Shown in pieces: positions 55,501 to 64,000 of a stretch of 64,000 nucleotides of DNA (positions are counted from its first letter, which is position 1; the number at the start of each line of letters is the position of its first letter). A program made the translations under genes and the position numbers. The notes under the pieces are model-generated. The model was not told where the DNA came from. It did not search any database and saw nothing but the letters and a program-made list of their open reading frames with translations. This DNA is from Cognatishimia sp. WU-CL00825 (GTDB lineage Bacteria; Pseudomonadota; Alphaproteobacteria; Rhodobacterales; Rhodobacteraceae), in contig NZ_BAABWX010000001.1 in assembly GCF_040364665.1 (NCBI RefSeq), forward strand, positions 992,001 through 1,056,000, in the 5' to 3' direction.

Positions 55501-56220
55501 GCCTCCGGCGAGGCTTTCGCCATCCGCGCGCAGGCTGGAAAAATTGGTGCCCGTACCAGAGCCATATTTGAACAGGCGCGCCTCACGCACCCATAGATCC
55601 ATGATACCGCCATCATTCACCAGATCGTCGGAAACCGATTGGATAAAGCAGGCATGCGGTTGAGGGTGTTCATAAGAAGATTTGGACTTGGTTAATTTGC
55701 CGGTCTTATAGTCGACATAGTGGTGGCCCTGCGCCGGGCCATCGATGCCATAGGCCCAATGCAACCCGGTGTTGAACCACTGCGGAGAATTCGGTGCGGC
55801 GCGTTGAGTCGCCAACATGTGGCGCATTTCATCATAATAGGCCTGAGCGTCAGATTCGGTGCTGAAATAGCCGCCTTTCCAACCCCAATAGGTCCATGCG
55901 CCCGCAAGACGGTCAAACACCTGTTTGGCGCTGGTCTCGCCGCCCATCTCCGCGCCTTCGGCTGGCACAGAGCGCCAAAGAAAGGCAGGTACGTCTTTTT
56001 CTTTGACCGGCTTTAGTTTGCTGGGCACGCCAGCTTTGCGGAAATATTTCTGCGCAATGACGTCCGATGCAACCTGGCTCCAACTGGAGGGCACCTCGAC
56101 GTTGTCAAGTTTGAACACAATCGACCCGTCAGGATTGCGGATTTCTGATGTTGTGCTTACAAAGTTCAGCCCTGCGTAAGCGCCCTGCTCGGCTGACGTA
56201 AATTTTCTTTCGATCTTCAT
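52579..56220 (-). CDS. nrdJ: Vitamin B12-dependent (class II) ribonucleotide reductase
   Basis: 1,213 residues. Makes deoxyribonucleotides using adenosylcobalamin, so it works with or without oxygen. [20 protein letters not shown] and [20 protein letters not shown] belong to the alpha/beta barrel active site. The finger-loop region and the C-terminal redox tail [20 protein letters not shown] with its CxxC pairs are typical of the long NrdJ class. The gene stands alone. Its promoter region carries a NrdR box and DnaA-box-like sites. No nrdAB or nrdDG gene is in the window. Confidence 0.97.
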   Translation of the reverse strand: MKIERKFTSAEQGAYAGLNFVSTTSEIRNPDGSIVFKLDNVEVPSSWSQVASDVIAQKYFRKAGVPSKLKPVKEKDVPAFLWRSVPAEGAEMGGETSAKQVFDRLAGAWTYWGWKGGYFSTESDAQAYYDEMRHMLATQRAAPNSPQWFNTGLHWAYGIDGPAQGHHYVDYKTGKLTKSKSSYEHPQPHACFIQSVSDDLVNDGGIMDLWVREARLFKYGSGTGTNFSSLRADGESLAGGGKSSGLMGFLKIGDRAAGAIKSGGTTRRAAKMVICDADHPDIEEFINWKVKEEQKVASIVAGSKMHEAKLNDIFSAIRGWDGSTEDAVDPKKNDQLKTAIRGAKKTAIPETYVKRVLDYAKQGYTSIEFPTYNTDWDSEAYASVSGQNSNNSIRVTDSFLKAVREDKDWELIRRTDGKVAKTIKARDLWEQVGHAAWACADPGIQFHDTVNAWHTCPEDGEIRGSNPCSEYMFLDDTACNLASMNLLTFLKDGTFQADDYIHATRLWTVTLEISVMMAQFPSKEIAQRSYDFRTLGLGYANIGGLLMNMGFSYDSDEGRALGAALTAILTGVSYATSAEMAGELGAFPGHAKNADHMLRVIRNHRNAAYGATEGYEKLDVKPVPLDLANVPDQTLGKLAMAAWDEALELGEKHGYRNAQVSVIAPTGTIGLVMDCDTTGIEPDFALVKFKKLAGGGYFKIINRSVPAALEKQGYASAQIEEIIAYAVGHGTLGNAPAINPTTLVQHGFTQTELDKIEASLATAFDIRFVFNQWTLGEEFCTGPLGIPAAKLNDPEFNLLSHLGFTKADIDAANDHVCGTMTLEGAPHLKDEHLSIFDCANPCGKKGKRYLSVDSHITMMAAAQSFISGAISKTINMPNDATIQECQEAYERSWSLGVKANALYRDGSKLSQPLAAALIEDDEEAEEILETGTPQAKAQVIAEKIIEKVIVKELVKSHREKMPERRKGYTQKAVVGGHKVYLRTGEYADGNLGEIFIDMHKEGAGFRAMMNNFAIAVSVGLQYGVPLEEFVDAFTFTKFEPAGMVQGNDSIKNATSILDYIFRELAVSYLDRTDLAHVKPEGAAFDDLGRGEEEGVSNVKELSENAANKSLEVLKQISSTGYLRKRMPQELLVLNGGADPEAALQSLVPEVVDAGLTTVATTTTLTSATSLDQRTKAKMQGYEGDPCGDCGNYTLVRNGTCMKCNTCGGTSGCS

Positions 56221-56391
56221 TTTTGCCCCAGAAGTCTAAGAGTACCGTTCATACAATTCGTGCAAATTCAGTTGTCTGAACATCGCACCGCAACAGGCAA
56301 AACTATCTTGATCGCTGACATGACTGTCATCGCGCGCCCCAGATCTCTCTGGACCAATTATTCTGTATTTAGCCCCTTAGCGGCCACCATC

Positions 56392-56407
56392 ACACTATAT
56401 ATAGTGG
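56392..56407. promoter_or_regulatory. NrdR box upstream of nrdJ
   Basis: ACACTATATATAGTGG matches the NrdR consensus ACACWATATATWGTGT at 15 of 16 positions and contains the perfect palindrome CACTATATATAGTG. It lies about 170 bases before the nrdJ ATG. NrdR is the ATP/dATP-sensing repressor of ribonucleotide reductase genes. Confidence 0.8.
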
Positions 56408-56515
56408 AGATTGAACCTGCAGGGGTAATTTGGCGTATTGCGTGGCCAATGGTCAACGATTTTATTTTGATTTTCGGCGGGATTTTTTGTTGACGAAAAC
56501 TTTATCAACTTTGTT

Positions 56516-56650
56516 TTTTCCACAGTCTCTGATTCCTGTTTGCCGCGAAAAATATGTCATCCACAGGCCCTGCATTTACCGCACCTAAGAAGTCCTTGCA
56601 AAACCACACATTTTTTTTGAACATCTGGATAAGTTTGCCATTTATCCACA
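56516..56650. promoter_or_regulatory. DnaA-box-like cluster upstream of nrdJ
   Basis: TTATCCACA (56642-56650) is a perfect consensus DnaA box. TCATCCACA (56557-56565) and TTTTCCACA (56516-56524) each differ by one base. All three have the same orientation in an AT-rich stretch. E. coli nrdAB is also controlled by DnaA, so a regulatory role is plausible. Confidence 0.55.
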
Positions 56651-56845
56651 AGATATAGTCGTTAACCAATCATTAACACTATATATATGGTGACTTGTTG
56701 ACCGATCCAAAAAAAAATCCAGCCAATCAAAAGATAGGCACAATTTGTAATGTTGCCTAAAAATTGAGACCAAAGTGACACTAAATCGATGCCCCCTCGC
56801 GCCTGCGAGGGTCTGGATTTCGTCTTTATTTCTTCTGAGAGAAAA

Positions 56846-56922
56846 TGGTCGGGGCGGCGAGATTCGAACTCACGACCCCCTGTACCCAAAACAGGTGCGC
56901 TACCAGACTGCGCTACGCCCCG
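56846..56922 (-). tRNA. tRNA-Pro (anticodon TGG)
   Basis: Read leftward from 56922, CGGGGCG pairs with CGCCCCG near the 3' end, and CCA is encoded (56848-56846). The anticodon stem-loop CCTGT-TTTGGGT-ACAGG places TGG at positions 34-36, decoding CCA proline. The T-arm GTGAGTTCGAATCTCGC carries the TTCGAATC signature. The 77-base length is normal. The antisense frame RDSNSRPPVP is the usual false translation of this tRNA. Confidence 0.97.
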
Positions 56923-57215
56923 GACCGTGCAGCAGGGTTTAACTATACTGCCCGGGAATGAAAAGAGGAAATTCACACAAATCGAAAGTTTTTTTTATTT
57001 AGTTATTTCAGGGCGTTGCCAGGGAAGGATCGCCAAGTTGGCGCGCATCTGGGCCAACGAGCTGGAAAAGCGAGACAGGGTTTTCATGCGCAAGTTCAAA
57101 GCGCGCGTTGAAATCGCTATTCTTGGCGCGGATTGGTACCACGCCAAACGCACTGCCGGGCGTGAGTTTGCCAAATTGTGGGAAAGAGGCTTGGTCAAGC
57201 CCGCCAAAATGCTCC

Positions 57216-57710
57216 TTAAAGGGGATCGCGACAGGACCAGGCGGCTTTATGTTGCAACACGGCGGGGTGGCGCAGCTGGGTGCCTGGCGCGATGCCTAGA
57301 GCTTTGGACAGGCCCGCGTTGATTTCCAGAACATAGCGCGCGGGACCAGCGCTGGGGAGCGGGGTTTCATCCAAGGGAACGGTATTATGCGCGATATTCA
57401 CCACTGTACCGCTTTCATTCAGATAGATGATATCCAAGGGCACAAATGTATTGCGCATCCAAAACGCCAAATTGCGACTGCGGTGGAAGACAAATAACAT
57501 GCCGCTGGCTTTGGGTAATGTTTGACGCCCCATCAATCCCTGAGTGCGTTGCGCGGCGTTATTGGCGACTTCGACCGAGAAACGGGCTTTGCCCCAATCC
57601 CCGCGCAAATGCACCGTGTCATTGCGGCATTGCGCGAAGGCGGTGACTGCCAAGCTGCTCAAGATTGCTGCAAGCCCGAAGGCTCTTAGCCGACGCAATC
57701 TTTGGAACAT
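57216..57710 (-). CDS. DUF192 secreted protein
   Basis: 164 residues with a signal peptide (AFGLAAILSSLAVTAFAQ, cleavage about residue 26), then the DUF192 core: FSVEVANNAAQRTQGLMGRQTLP, GMLFVFHRSRNLAFWMRNTFVPLDIIYL and TVPLDETPLPSAGPARYVLEINAG. The family is of unknown function; an ancestor-like periplasmic role is likely from the signal. It follows the cold-shock gene by 3 bases, so they form one leftward unit. Between it and the tRNA (56923-57215) no gene is supported. Confidence 0.9.
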   Translation of the reverse strand: MFQRLRRLRAFGLAAILSSLAVTAFAQCRNDTVHLRGDWGKARFSVEVANNAAQRTQGLMGRQTLPKASGMLFVFHRSRNLAFWMRNTFVPLDIIYLNESGTVVNIAHNTVPLDETPLPSAGPARYVLEINAGLSKALGIAPGTQLRHPAVLQHKAAWSCRDPL

Positions 57711-57713
57711 AGG

Positions 57714-58241
57714 CTAGTCATCCTTTGTGGTGGCGGTCTCCCATGCGCAAACTTGGGTGGCCATCTTTCCGCGTTTTCCATCTATGACACGGATAGCAAG
57801 CGCCTCGCCGGGCTGCAACTCTGCCAAACCACAGCGGCGCAACACCTCGACGTGAATGAACACATCTTCGGACTGGCCAAACACATTGGCGAACCCAAAG
57901 CCTTTGCCCTTATCAAACCATTTCACCCGCGCTGCTTGGAGCGGAAGCGCTGCAAGTTCTTCGGCAGTCAGGTCCTGAAAATCATCAAGTGTGTTTGGGT
58001 CAACTGACAAGGGTGGCGCAACTGCGATCACCTCTACCGCTTGAACCCCACGATCTGTTTCCTGAACAACCAATTCGATTGCGGCCCCATCCGCAACAGA
58101 ACTTTGACCGAAATTTCGAAGCACATTGGCGTGCAAAAGTATGTCTGGCCCACCAGTATGGGACACAACAAAGCCGAACCCTTTGACGGGGTCGAACCAC
58201 TTCACCTGCCCGTTGATCTTTGGGGCAGAAATATTTTCCAT
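57714..58241 (-). CDS. Cold-shock protein with two CSD domains
   Basis: 175 residues with two cold-shock domains in tandem: domain 1 about 9-75 (INGQVKWFDPVKGFGFVV, with ILLHANVL) and domain 2 about 103-168 (AARVKWFDKGKGFGFANV, with VFIHVEVLRRCG). Both keep the RNP1-like KGFGF and RNP2-like (V/L)(F/L)xH motifs. A spacer of about 25 acidic residues joins them. Single-domain CSPs are about 70 residues; the fused form may bind longer single-stranded RNA. First gene before DUF192. Confidence 0.92.
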   Translation of the reverse strand: MENISAPKINGQVKWFDPVKGFGFVVSHTGGPDILLHANVLRNFGQSSVADGAAIELVVQETDRGVQAVEVIAVAPPLSVDPNTLDDFQDLTAEELAALPLQAARVKWFDKGKGFGFANVFGQSEDVFIHVEVLRRCGLAELQPGEALAIRVIDGKRGKMATQVCAWETATTKDD

Positions 58242-58364
58242 CTTTATGCCTTACCTAACGTCACCCCATCCCCGAGGTACCACTATATTTGCGGCAAAAG
58301 TTGCTTTTCATCAAGTGCAAAATCTTAAGCCTTTCATAGACTTGCCTTTTCAGAGGTGCCAAGA

Positions 58365-58970
58365 TCAAGGGTTCAAACGTATAGTTTGCCAACCTTCTGT
58401 TGGATTTGCGCGCCGCCAAACGAAGCGGTCGTGCAGCCGATACGCACCGTCCGCCCAGAATTCAATCTCGGTAGGAATTAGCCGGTAGCCACCCCAAAAA
58501 GGCGGCCGGTTTGGGGCTGTGCCATGGGCTGCGGTCACTTTGGCCACTTTGGCCACCAAAGCAGCGCGTGAGCCCAAGGGCTGTGACTGGTCGCTGGCCC
58601 AGGCCCCCAAACGGCTTTTGAGGGACCGGGATTTATAATAGGCATCTGCCTGCGGGCCGTCTTCGCGAACAACCGTGCCACGCACACGAACTTGGCGACG
58701 TAAACTCTTCCAGTGCATCACAAAAGCGGCCTTGCCCCCCTGCTCTATTTCCTGTGATTTGGCAGAGTTGTAATTGGTATAGAACACAAAAGCCGACTCT
58801 TCGATTTCCTTGAGCAAAACCATGCGGGCATTTGGCATGCCATCTGCATCTGCTGTGGCCAAGGCAATTGCATTGGGGTCATTTGGTTCTGTTTTTTCGG
58901 CCTCTACCAACCAAGCCCTTGCAATGTCGAAAGGATTGTCGCCTGCAAAAATTCCGGTTCTGTCCGACAT
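58365..58970 (-). CDS. pdxH: Pyridoxamine 5'-phosphate oxidase
   Basis: A 201-residue FMN enzyme that converts pyridoxine or pyridoxamine 5'-phosphate to [23 protein letters not shown] (about 48-67) and [18 protein letters not shown] (about 82-99) bind FMN and substrate. The C-terminal [18 protein letters not shown] (about 170-187) and the final WQTIRLNP are conserved in the family. No neighbour shares its strand closely. Confidence 0.96.
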   Translation of the reverse strand: MSDRTGIFAGDNPFDIARAWLVEAEKTEPNDPNAIALATADADGMPNARMVLLKEIEESAFVFYTNYNSAKSQEIEQGGKAAFVMHWKSLRRQVRVRGTVVREDGPQADAYYKSRSLKSRLGAWASDQSQPLGSRAALVAKVAKVTAAHGTAPNRPPFWGGYRLIPTEIEFWADGAYRLHDRFVWRRANPTEGWQTIRLNP

Positions 58971-59081
58971 TTCATCTCTCCGATGTCACATTGTTATGAT
59001 GCGCAACACGCGCTGACCTTGAAGCAGAACGGCTGATCGCCTAAAGGTGCCTTAACGGGAATAAGGGACGGAGTTGTCCAA

Positions 59082-59897
59082 ATGTCAAATAATCTAATGG
59101 CCGGAAAACGCGGCTTGATCATGGGCCTTGCCAACGACAAGTCCATTGCTTGGGGTATTGCAAAGGCCTGCGCTGATGCGGGCGCAGAGCTAGCGTTTTC
59201 TTATATGGGCGATGCTTTCAAAAAGCGCGTCGTGCCACTTGCAGAAAAACTGGGTGTTGAAACGCTGATTGATTGCGATGTTTCGGACCCGGCCTCTGTT
59301 TCGGCGGCATTTGCCGTGATCGAAGAAAAATGGGGCAAGCTGGACTTTATCGTGCACGCGATTGGCTTTTCGGACAAAAACGAGTTGCGCGGCCGCTATG
59401 TCGACACCAGCCGCGACAACTTTTTGATGACCATGGATGTGTCGTGCTACAGCTTTACGACGGTGATGCAGCACGCTGAAAAATTGATGACAGACGGCGG
59501 TTCTGCACTGACGCTGACATATTATGGTGCCGAGCAGGTTATGCCGCATTATAACGTTATGGGCGTGGCCAAAGCGGCGCTGGAAGCTTCGGTGAAGTAT
59601 CTGGCAGAGGATCTCGGCAAAGACGGCATTCGCGTGAACGCGATTTCTGCAGGACCGATCAAAACATTGGCCGCAAGCGGCATTGGCGATTTCCGTTACA
59701 TCATGAAGTGGAACGAGCTGAATTCACCGTTGCGCCGCAACGTGACAATCGAAGATGTGGGCAATTCTGCCCTGTATCTGCTGAGCGATCTTGGCTCGGG
59801 CGTCACGGGTGAAAACCTGCACGTTGATGCCGGGTATCATGTGGTTGGCATGAAGGCGGTTGATGCGCCCGATATCGACGCCACGGTTAAAAAGTAG
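59082..59897 (+). CDS. fabI: Enoyl-ACP reductase FabI
   Basis: 271 residues. Last step of fatty acid elongation, NADH-dependent. GLIMGLANDKSIAWGIAK (about 11-28) is the FabI cofactor motif. The catalytic pair Y157 and K164 (YNVMGVAK), preceded by Y147, gives the FabI-specific Y-x6-K spacing. It is the triclosan target class. CGGAG precedes the ATG. The LysE-type gene starts 4 bases after the stop. Confidence 0.96.
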   Translation: MSNNLMAGKRGLIMGLANDKSIAWGIAKACADAGAELAFSYMGDAFKKRVVPLAEKLGVETLIDCDVSDPASVSAAFAVIEEKWGKLDFIVHAIGFSDKNELRGRYVDTSRDNFLMTMDVSCYSFTTVMQHAEKLMTDGGSALTLTYYGAEQVMPHYNVMGVAKAALEASVKYLAEDLGKDGIRVNAISAGPIKTLAASGIGDFRYIMKWNELNSPLRRNVTIEDVGNSALYLLSDLGSGVTGENLHVDAGYHVVGMKAVDAPDIDATVKK

Positions 59898-59901
59898 CTC
59901 T

Positions 59902-60513
59902 ATGGATCTGACGCATGTGATTGCATTTAACCTGACCCTTCTAGCGGCCATCGCCAGTCCGGGTCCGGCGATGTTGTTTGCTATTCGGTCCACGTTGACC
60001 GGGGGGCTGCGTCAGGGCCTTATAACCGGCGCGGGACTTGGGGTGATGGCTGCCGCATGGACCGGCTTGGCGCTTTTGGGTCTGGATACGGTGTTTGCAC
60101 TGTTTCCTTGGGCCTATCTTGCGCTTAAAATCACCGGCGCGGGTTATTTGATCTGGATTGCGATTGGCATGTGGCGTCACGCGCGCAAGCCCCTTGTGAC
60201 ACAGACTGCACCCTTGCCCAAAAGGCGGGCTTTTGTGGCCGGCCTGTCAGTGAACCTGGCCAATCCCAAATCGGTTTTGTTTGCCTCGGCGGTGCTGCTT
60301 GTGATTTTTCCACGCGAAATTTCTGGGGCCGAAAAGGCTTTTGTTGTTGCAAACCATCTTGCGGTCGAGCTGATTTGCTATACAGGTTTTGCCCTCTTGC
60401 TCTCGACTGCGCCAGCACGCGATGGGTATCTGCGGCTGAAACCGGTTTTTGACCGCGTAGCAGCGGCTGTGCTGGGTGCATTGGGATTACGTTTGCTGCT
60501 TGACCGTTCTTAA
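59902..60513 (+). CDS. LysE/RhtB-family exporter
   Basis: A 203-residue membrane protein with six hydrophobic segments. The family opening is [39 protein letters not shown] (about 8-46), and the central [19 protein letters not shown] matches the conserved NPK motif. It would export an amino acid or derivative. The start at 59902 directly follows fabI, so the frame beginning inside fabI is not used. Confidence 0.9.
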   Translation: MDLTHVIAFNLTLLAAIASPGPAMLFAIRSTLTGGLRQGLITGAGLGVMAAAWTGLALLGLDTVFALFPWAYLALKITGAGYLIWIAIGMWRHARKPLVTQTAPLPKRRAFVAGLSVNLANPKSVLFASAVLLVIFPREISGAEKAFVVANHLAVELICYTGFALLLSTAPARDGYLRLKPVFDRVAAAVLGALGLRLLLDRS

Positions 60514-60527
60514 GGAAAGGACATCCG

Positions 60528-61034
60528 ATGAATGATCGCCTGCCCCACGAAAAGGGCTTTCACATTAGCTGGGATCAAATCCACCGCGACAGCCGAGCGC
60601 TGGCCTGGCGTTTGGATGGGAATGGCCCGGATAATGGGGCCTGGAAAGCCATTGTGGCCATCACGCGCGGCGGCATGGCCCCGGCGATGATCATTGCCCG
60701 TGAACTGGACGTGCGCGTGGTGGATACCATCAGCGTCAAATCCTATTCCAACCAAGATCGTGGTGAAGCCAAAGTGCTGAAATCCCCGGACCCTGAGCTG
60801 ATGGGCACTGATGGCGAAGGCGTCTTGATCATCGATGATCTGGTTGACAGCGGCAAGACATTGGAACTGGTGCGCAAGCTTTATCCTAAAGCGCATTTCG
60901 CAACGGTTTATGCCAAGCCCAAGGGGCGCGCGCAGGTTGATAGTTTTATCACTGAAGTGAGCCAAGACACCTGGATCTTTTTCCCCTGGGATATGGCTTT
61001 GCAATACGTGCAACCTTATCGCGGTTCTGACTAA
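60528..61034 (+). CDS. gpt: Xanthine(-guanine) phosphoribosyltransferase
   Basis: 168 residues. Salvages xanthine and guanine with PRPP. The PRPP motif is [14 protein letters not shown] (about 99-112), and [21 protein letters not shown] (about 43-63) holds the pyrophosphate loop. TWIFFPWD near the C-terminus stacks on the purine and is typical of the E. coli Gpt class. AAGGAAAGG precedes the ATG. It follows the LysE-type gene by 14 bases. Confidence 0.94.
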   Translation: MNDRLPHEKGFHISWDQIHRDSRALAWRLDGNGPDNGAWKAIVAITRGGMAPAMIIARELDVRVVDTISVKSYSNQDRGEAKVLKSPDPELMGTDGEGVLIIDDLVDSGKTLELVRKLYPKAHFATVYAKPKGRAQVDSFITEVSQDTWIFFPWDMALQYVQPYRGSD

Positions 61035-61074
61035 ACCCCGCTTGAAAACAACCTCATCATAGGAGCTTGGAACC

Positions 61075-62271
61075 TTGGGCAGCCGCACAAAAGCGACGTT
61101 TTCACCTCCGGTCATGCAGGCTCGACGTTGGATTGAGGGGCTGGTGTTTTCGGCAGATCAACCGCTGATCAACGTCAGTCAGGCGGCCCCGGTTCAAGCC
61201 CCGCCGCAGGCATTGCGTGCGCATATCGCACAGGTTGCTTTAGAAGTGCCTGAAGCGCATATGTATGGGCATGTTTTGGGCCTGCCAGATTTGCGCACAG
61301 AAGTGGCGCAGCAATGGAGCGTGGCCTATGGCGGGCAGATTTCTGCCGCACAGGTTGCGATCACCTCGGGATGCAATCAGGCCTTTGCAGCGGCGATTTC
61401 CAGCCTGACCCAGGAGGGCGATGAGGTGATCGTGCCGACGCCTTGGTATTTCAATCACAAAATGTGGTTGGACATGCAGGGCGTCACCACGGTGCCGTTG
61501 CAAACCGGGGCAGATATGTGCCCTTCGGCAGCAGCGGCAGAGGCTTTGATCACGCCACGCACCAAGGCCATTGTGCTGGTGACGCCGAACAATCCAACAG
61601 GCACGGAATACCCCGAAGGCCTGTTGGCGGCTTTTTACGCGCTTGCGGCGCAGCGTGGATTGGCGCTGATCGTGGACGAGACCTATCGCGATTTTGATTC
61701 CCGGTCCGGGGCCCCACATGGGTTATTTCAGCATGATAAGTGGGATGAAACGCTGATACAGCTTTATTCCTTTTCAAAGGCTTACCGGTTGACTGGGCAC
61801 CGAGTTGGGGCGGTTGTCGCCAGTGCCAGCCGGTTGGCCGAAATGGAAAAGTTTCTGGACACCGTTACAATTTGCCCAAACCAATTGGGGCAATATGCGG
61901 CGCTGTGGGGCATGCAGAATCTGGGCGACTGGCTGGCCGGTGAACGGTTGGAAATTCTGGATCGTCGGGCGGCAATTTCTGAGGCGTTTCCAAAGCTTGA
62001 GCGCAGAGGGTGGAAGCTTTTGGGGCTTGGGGCGTATTTTGCATATTTGCAGCATCCCTTTGACTGCAGTTCCACCGAACTGGCGCAGGAACTTGTGACG
62101 CAGGCGCAGGTTCTGTCCCTGCCGGGCACGATGTTTACTCCGGAAGGTGATCCCAACGGTGGGCAACAGGTGCGGCTTGCCTTTGCCAATGTGGATCGAA
62201 ATGCCATTGACGTGCTGTTTGCACGTCTGTGCAGCTATAGTGATAAAAAACAAGGCGATCTGCGGGCTTAG
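61075..62271 (+). CDS. Class I/II aminotransferase (PLP-dependent)
   Basis: A 398-residue fold-type I aminotransferase. The PLP lysine is in LYSFSKAYRLTGHRVG (about 228-243). TPNNPTGTEYP and ALIVDETYRDF give the conserved Asn and Asp contacts. MYGHVLGLPDLR near residue 62 is typical of subfamily I-gamma. Substrate unknown. The start is probably TTG at 61075, nine bases after AGGAG; the next ATG (61114) is farther from any site. It lies 40 bases after gpt. Confidence 0.88.
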   Translation: MGSRTKATFSPPVMQARRWIEGLVFSADQPLINVSQAAPVQAPPQALRAHIAQVALEVPEAHMYGHVLGLPDLRTEVAQQWSVAYGGQISAAQVAITSGCNQAFAAAISSLTQEGDEVIVPTPWYFNHKMWLDMQGVTTVPLQTGADMCPSAAAAEALITPRTKAIVLVTPNNPTGTEYPEGLLAAFYALAAQRGLALIVDETYRDFDSRSGAPHGLFQHDKWDETLIQLYSFSKAYRLTGHRVGAVVASASRLAEMEKFLDTVTICPNQLGQYAALWGMQNLGDWLAGERLEILDRRAAISEAFPKLERRGWKLLGLGAYFAYLQHPFDCSSTELAQELVTQAQVLSLPGTMFTPEGDPNGGQQVRLAFANVDRNAIDVLFARLCSYSDKKQGDLRA

Positions 62272-62394
62272 GCCGCTATATCGCACAAAATTGGCTGTGA
62301 AGCGCGCTGTGCAACCGCCCTTCCCCCTTGCCCCCCCTGCATCCCCGTCGTAGACATCGCAAACTCAGTTTTTCTGCGCCAAACAGGGGGCCGC

Positions 62395-64000
62395 ATGTCC
62401 AAGAATATTTCATTGTCAAAAACTCTGGTCTGGATATTGATGGGCCTCTTGATTTTTGGTCTCGGCGGCTTTGGGATCACCAATCTGGGCGGCAACGTGC
62501 AAACGGTTGGCTCGGTGAACGGGAAATCCGTTGAGGTTGATCAATATTACCGCGCTTTGCAGCAGCAATTGAGTGCGTTTGAGGCCCAAACGGGCCAACG
62601 TATTGGCATTGCCCAAGCCCAGCAGTTTGGTCTGGATCAACAGGTTTTGTCGCAATTGCTCAACGAGCGCGCACTTGATGCAGAGGCCGAGCGTTTGGGC
62701 CTGTCGATGGGTGATGAGAACCTGCGTGAACAGATTTTGTCGATTGCAGCCTTTCAAGGTCTGGACGGCAATTTTGATCGGGATGCTTACCGTTTTGCGC
62801 TGCAAAACTCGGGTCAGAATGAAAGCGAATTTGAAGACAGCCTGCGTGAGGATGCGGCGCGCAGCCTGTTGCAAGGTGCGGTGGTCGCTGGCGTAGAGAT
62901 GCCAGACACCTATGCGCAGACATTGATTTCATATCTGGGTGAACAGCGCAGCTTTTCGATTGCAACGCTGAATGAAACCCATTTGGACACGCCTATTGCC
63001 GTGGCCGAGGATGCGGAACTGCGCCGCTATTATGACGAAAACACCGATGCCTTTATGCGTCCGGCCACCCGCGAGATCACCTATGCTTGGCTGACACCGG
63101 CCATGTTGATTGACAGCGTCGAAGTTGATGACGCGGCGCTGCGTGCGGAATACGACGCACGCGACGCTGAGTTCAATCAGCCAGAACGTCGTTTGGTCGA
63201 ACGTTTGGTGTTTGGGGACGACGCCGAAGCCACCGCAGCGATTGAGGCGGTCAACGCGGGAGACCAAAGCTTTGAGACCTTGGTTGAAGCCCGTGGCTTG
63301 CAGCTTTCAGATGTGGATATGGGTGATGTGACGTTGGCCAGTTTGGGCGCAGCCTCTGAGGCGGTTTTTGCGGCAGAGGTTGGCGCGGTTGTTGGCCCAC
63401 TGCCAACGGATCTTGGCCCCGCCCTGTTTCGTGTAAATGGTGTACTGGAAGCCCAGAACACCAGTTTTGAGGATGCCATGCCAATGTTGCGGGATGCGCT
63501 GGCCGCTGATCGCGCGCGCCGGGTGATTGATGCACAGATCAACGATGTTGATGACTTGCTGGCCGGAGGGGCAACTCTGGAAGAACTGGCGCAAGAAACC
63601 GATTTGGTTCTGGACAGCCTCAGCTATCACGCCGGATTGAACACTGGCATCGCAGGCTATGCAGACTTTCAAAACGTGGCCCAGCAAGTGACCGACAGCG
63701 ATTTTCCACAGATTGAAACACTGGAAGACGGTAGCATTTATGCCCTGCGTCTTGAGGGAGAGACCGAAGCGGCCCCTGCCCCGTTTGACGAGGTCAAAGA
63801 CGCTGTGGCCGCCGCCTGGCGCAACGACGCTTTGATTGCCGCATTGAATGCCAAGGCCGAAACACTGCTTGCCAAGATGGCCGCGGGCGCTGACATCGTC
63901 ACGCTGGGTCTGGTGGTTGTCCAGGAAACCGATGTGACCCGGGGAAGCTTTGTGCCGGACACGCCGCAGGATTTCTTGCAAACTGTGTTTGAGATGACGC
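62395..64000 (+). CDS. ppiD: PpiD-like periplasmic folding factor (SurA-N / parvulin), partial at window edge
   Basis: Open for 535 codons to the window end. One N-terminal membrane anchor (LVWILMGLLIFGLGGFGITN, about 11-30) is followed by a SurA-N-like domain (about 35-165) and a parvulin-type PPIC region (about 215-330; YDARDAEFNQPERRLVERLVFG, SLGAASEAVFAAEVGAVVGP). PpiD assists folding of outer-membrane and secreted proteins. The usual length is about 600-630 residues, so roughly 80-100 residues are missing beyond the edge. Confidence 0.9.
   Translation, partial: MSKNISLSKTLVWILMGLLIFGLGGFGITNLGGNVQTVGSVNGKSVEVDQYYRALQQQLSAFEAQTGQRIGIAQAQQFGLDQQVLSQLLNERALDAEAERLGLSMGDENLREQILSIAAFQGLDGNFDRDAYRFALQNSGQNESEFEDSLREDAARSLLQGAVVAGVEMPDTYAQTLISYLGEQRSFSIATLNETHLDTPIAVAEDAELRRYYDENTDAFMRPATREITYAWLTPAMLIDSVEVDDAALRAEYDARDAEFNQPERRLVERLVFGDDAEATAAIEAVNAGDQSFETLVEARGLQLSDVDMGDVTLASLGAASEAVFAAEVGAVVGPLPTDLGPALFRVNGVLEAQNTSFEDAMPMLRDALAADRARRVIDAQINDVDDLLAGGATLEELAQETDLVLDSLSYHAGLNTGIAGYADFQNVAQQVTDSDFPQIETLEDGSIYALRLEGETEAAPAPFDEVKDAVAAAWRNDALIAALNAKAETLLAKMAAGADIVTLGLVVVQETDVTRGSFVPDTPQDFLQTVFEMT

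Larger units (their letters stand above)
56221..56845. other. Long AT-rich upstream region of nrdJ
   Basis: 625 bases between nrdJ and tRNA-Pro with no convincing gene. It holds a NrdR-box-like site (56392-56407), a weaker second one (ACACTATATATATGGT, 56676-56691), several DnaA-box-like sites (56516-56650) and long A/T tracts. No cobalamin riboswitch fold was recognised by eye. Confidence 0.6.

Noticed and set aside
56221..56400. Cobalamin riboswitch ahead of nrdJ
   Set aside because: No B12-box-like sequence was recognised, and such switches normally control the B12-independent enzyme instead.
56789..57322. 177-codon plus-strand frame across the tRNA-Pro region
   Set aside because: Its first third is the antisense of tRNA-Pro (RDSNSRPPVP is the usual false product), and the rest overlaps the DUF192 gene end without motifs.
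1..64000. CRISPR arrays, phage genes or intact insertion sequences
   Set aside because: No regularly spaced repeats, transposases or structural phage genes are visible.

Overview
The window is chromosomal DNA of a Roseobacter-group alphaproteobacterium (Rhodobacterales). The basis is protein content and gene order: cysG-DUF2849-cysI-cysH-DUF934-ferredoxin reductase behind an Lrp/AsnC regulator, a B12-dependent NrdJ of about 1,210 residues, surE-pcm-nlpD, tatABC followed by a DUF815 ATPase, and an infC gene that starts at AUA. Base composition looks mid-50s percent GC by eye (not computed). Nearly everything is core metabolism and information processing; no phage, intact insertion sequence or CRISPR array is visible.

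Layout. 1-9.8 kb: the N-terminal part of lon (cut by the window edge), a methyltransferase-like gene, a secreted-protein gene broken by one in-frame stop, tgt, an SPFH/NfeD pair, two Fe-S assembly genes, tpiA and an SLC13-type transporter. 9.9-16 kb is the accessory part: a cytochrome P450, a GntR regulator with palindromic operators, two gene remnants, a KdgF-like cupin, a 3-hydroxyisobutyrate-dehydrogenase-family reductase, a remnant of a second P450 3' end, then an AraC regulator, an ABM-domain protein and a small methyltransferase. 16.1-22.3 kb: the assimilatory sulfur operon. 22.4-28 kb: a DMT transporter, an Ala/Glu-rich anchored protein, infC, an ArsR-SRPBCC-DUF1761 module and a family-specific unknown. 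28-40 kb: pyrC, pyrE, dnaB, a sulfotransferase-like gene, alr, mlaE/mlaF-like genes, a PqiA-like protein, radA, cvpA, purF. 40-51 kb: DUF1284, an SDR, surE-pcm-nlpD, DUF815-tatCBA, a WYL regulator, a squalene/phytoene-synthase-family gene, cimA, cysS. 51-64 kb: a VOC gene divergent from soxR, nrdJ, tRNA-Pro(TGG), DUF192, a double cold-shock-domain protein, pdxH, fabI, a LysE exporter, gpt, an aminotransferase and the start of a PpiD-like chaperone gene.

How the genes work together. The sulfur operon makes siroheme (CysG), reduces activated sulfate (CysH) and sulfite (CysI), with a likely electron supply from the ferredoxin reductase. pyrC/pyrE, purF and gpt serve nucleotide synthesis and salvage, and nrdJ makes deoxynucleotides. 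The 11-14.2 kb segment looks like a decaying sugar-acid catabolic locus: regulator and operators are intact, but an ABC ATPase and at least one other gene are fragments.

The non-textbook signals are: a 53-bp palindromic element present twice in opposite orientations, each time between convergent genes; a parS-like 16-bp palindrome beside one copy; the paired P450 3' ends bracketing the decaying locus; the single-stop secreted-protein pseudogene; the AUA start of infC; DnaA-box-like clusters before dnaB and nrdJ; and an intergenic transcript candidate ahead of purF. I found no convincing wholly new multi-gene system.
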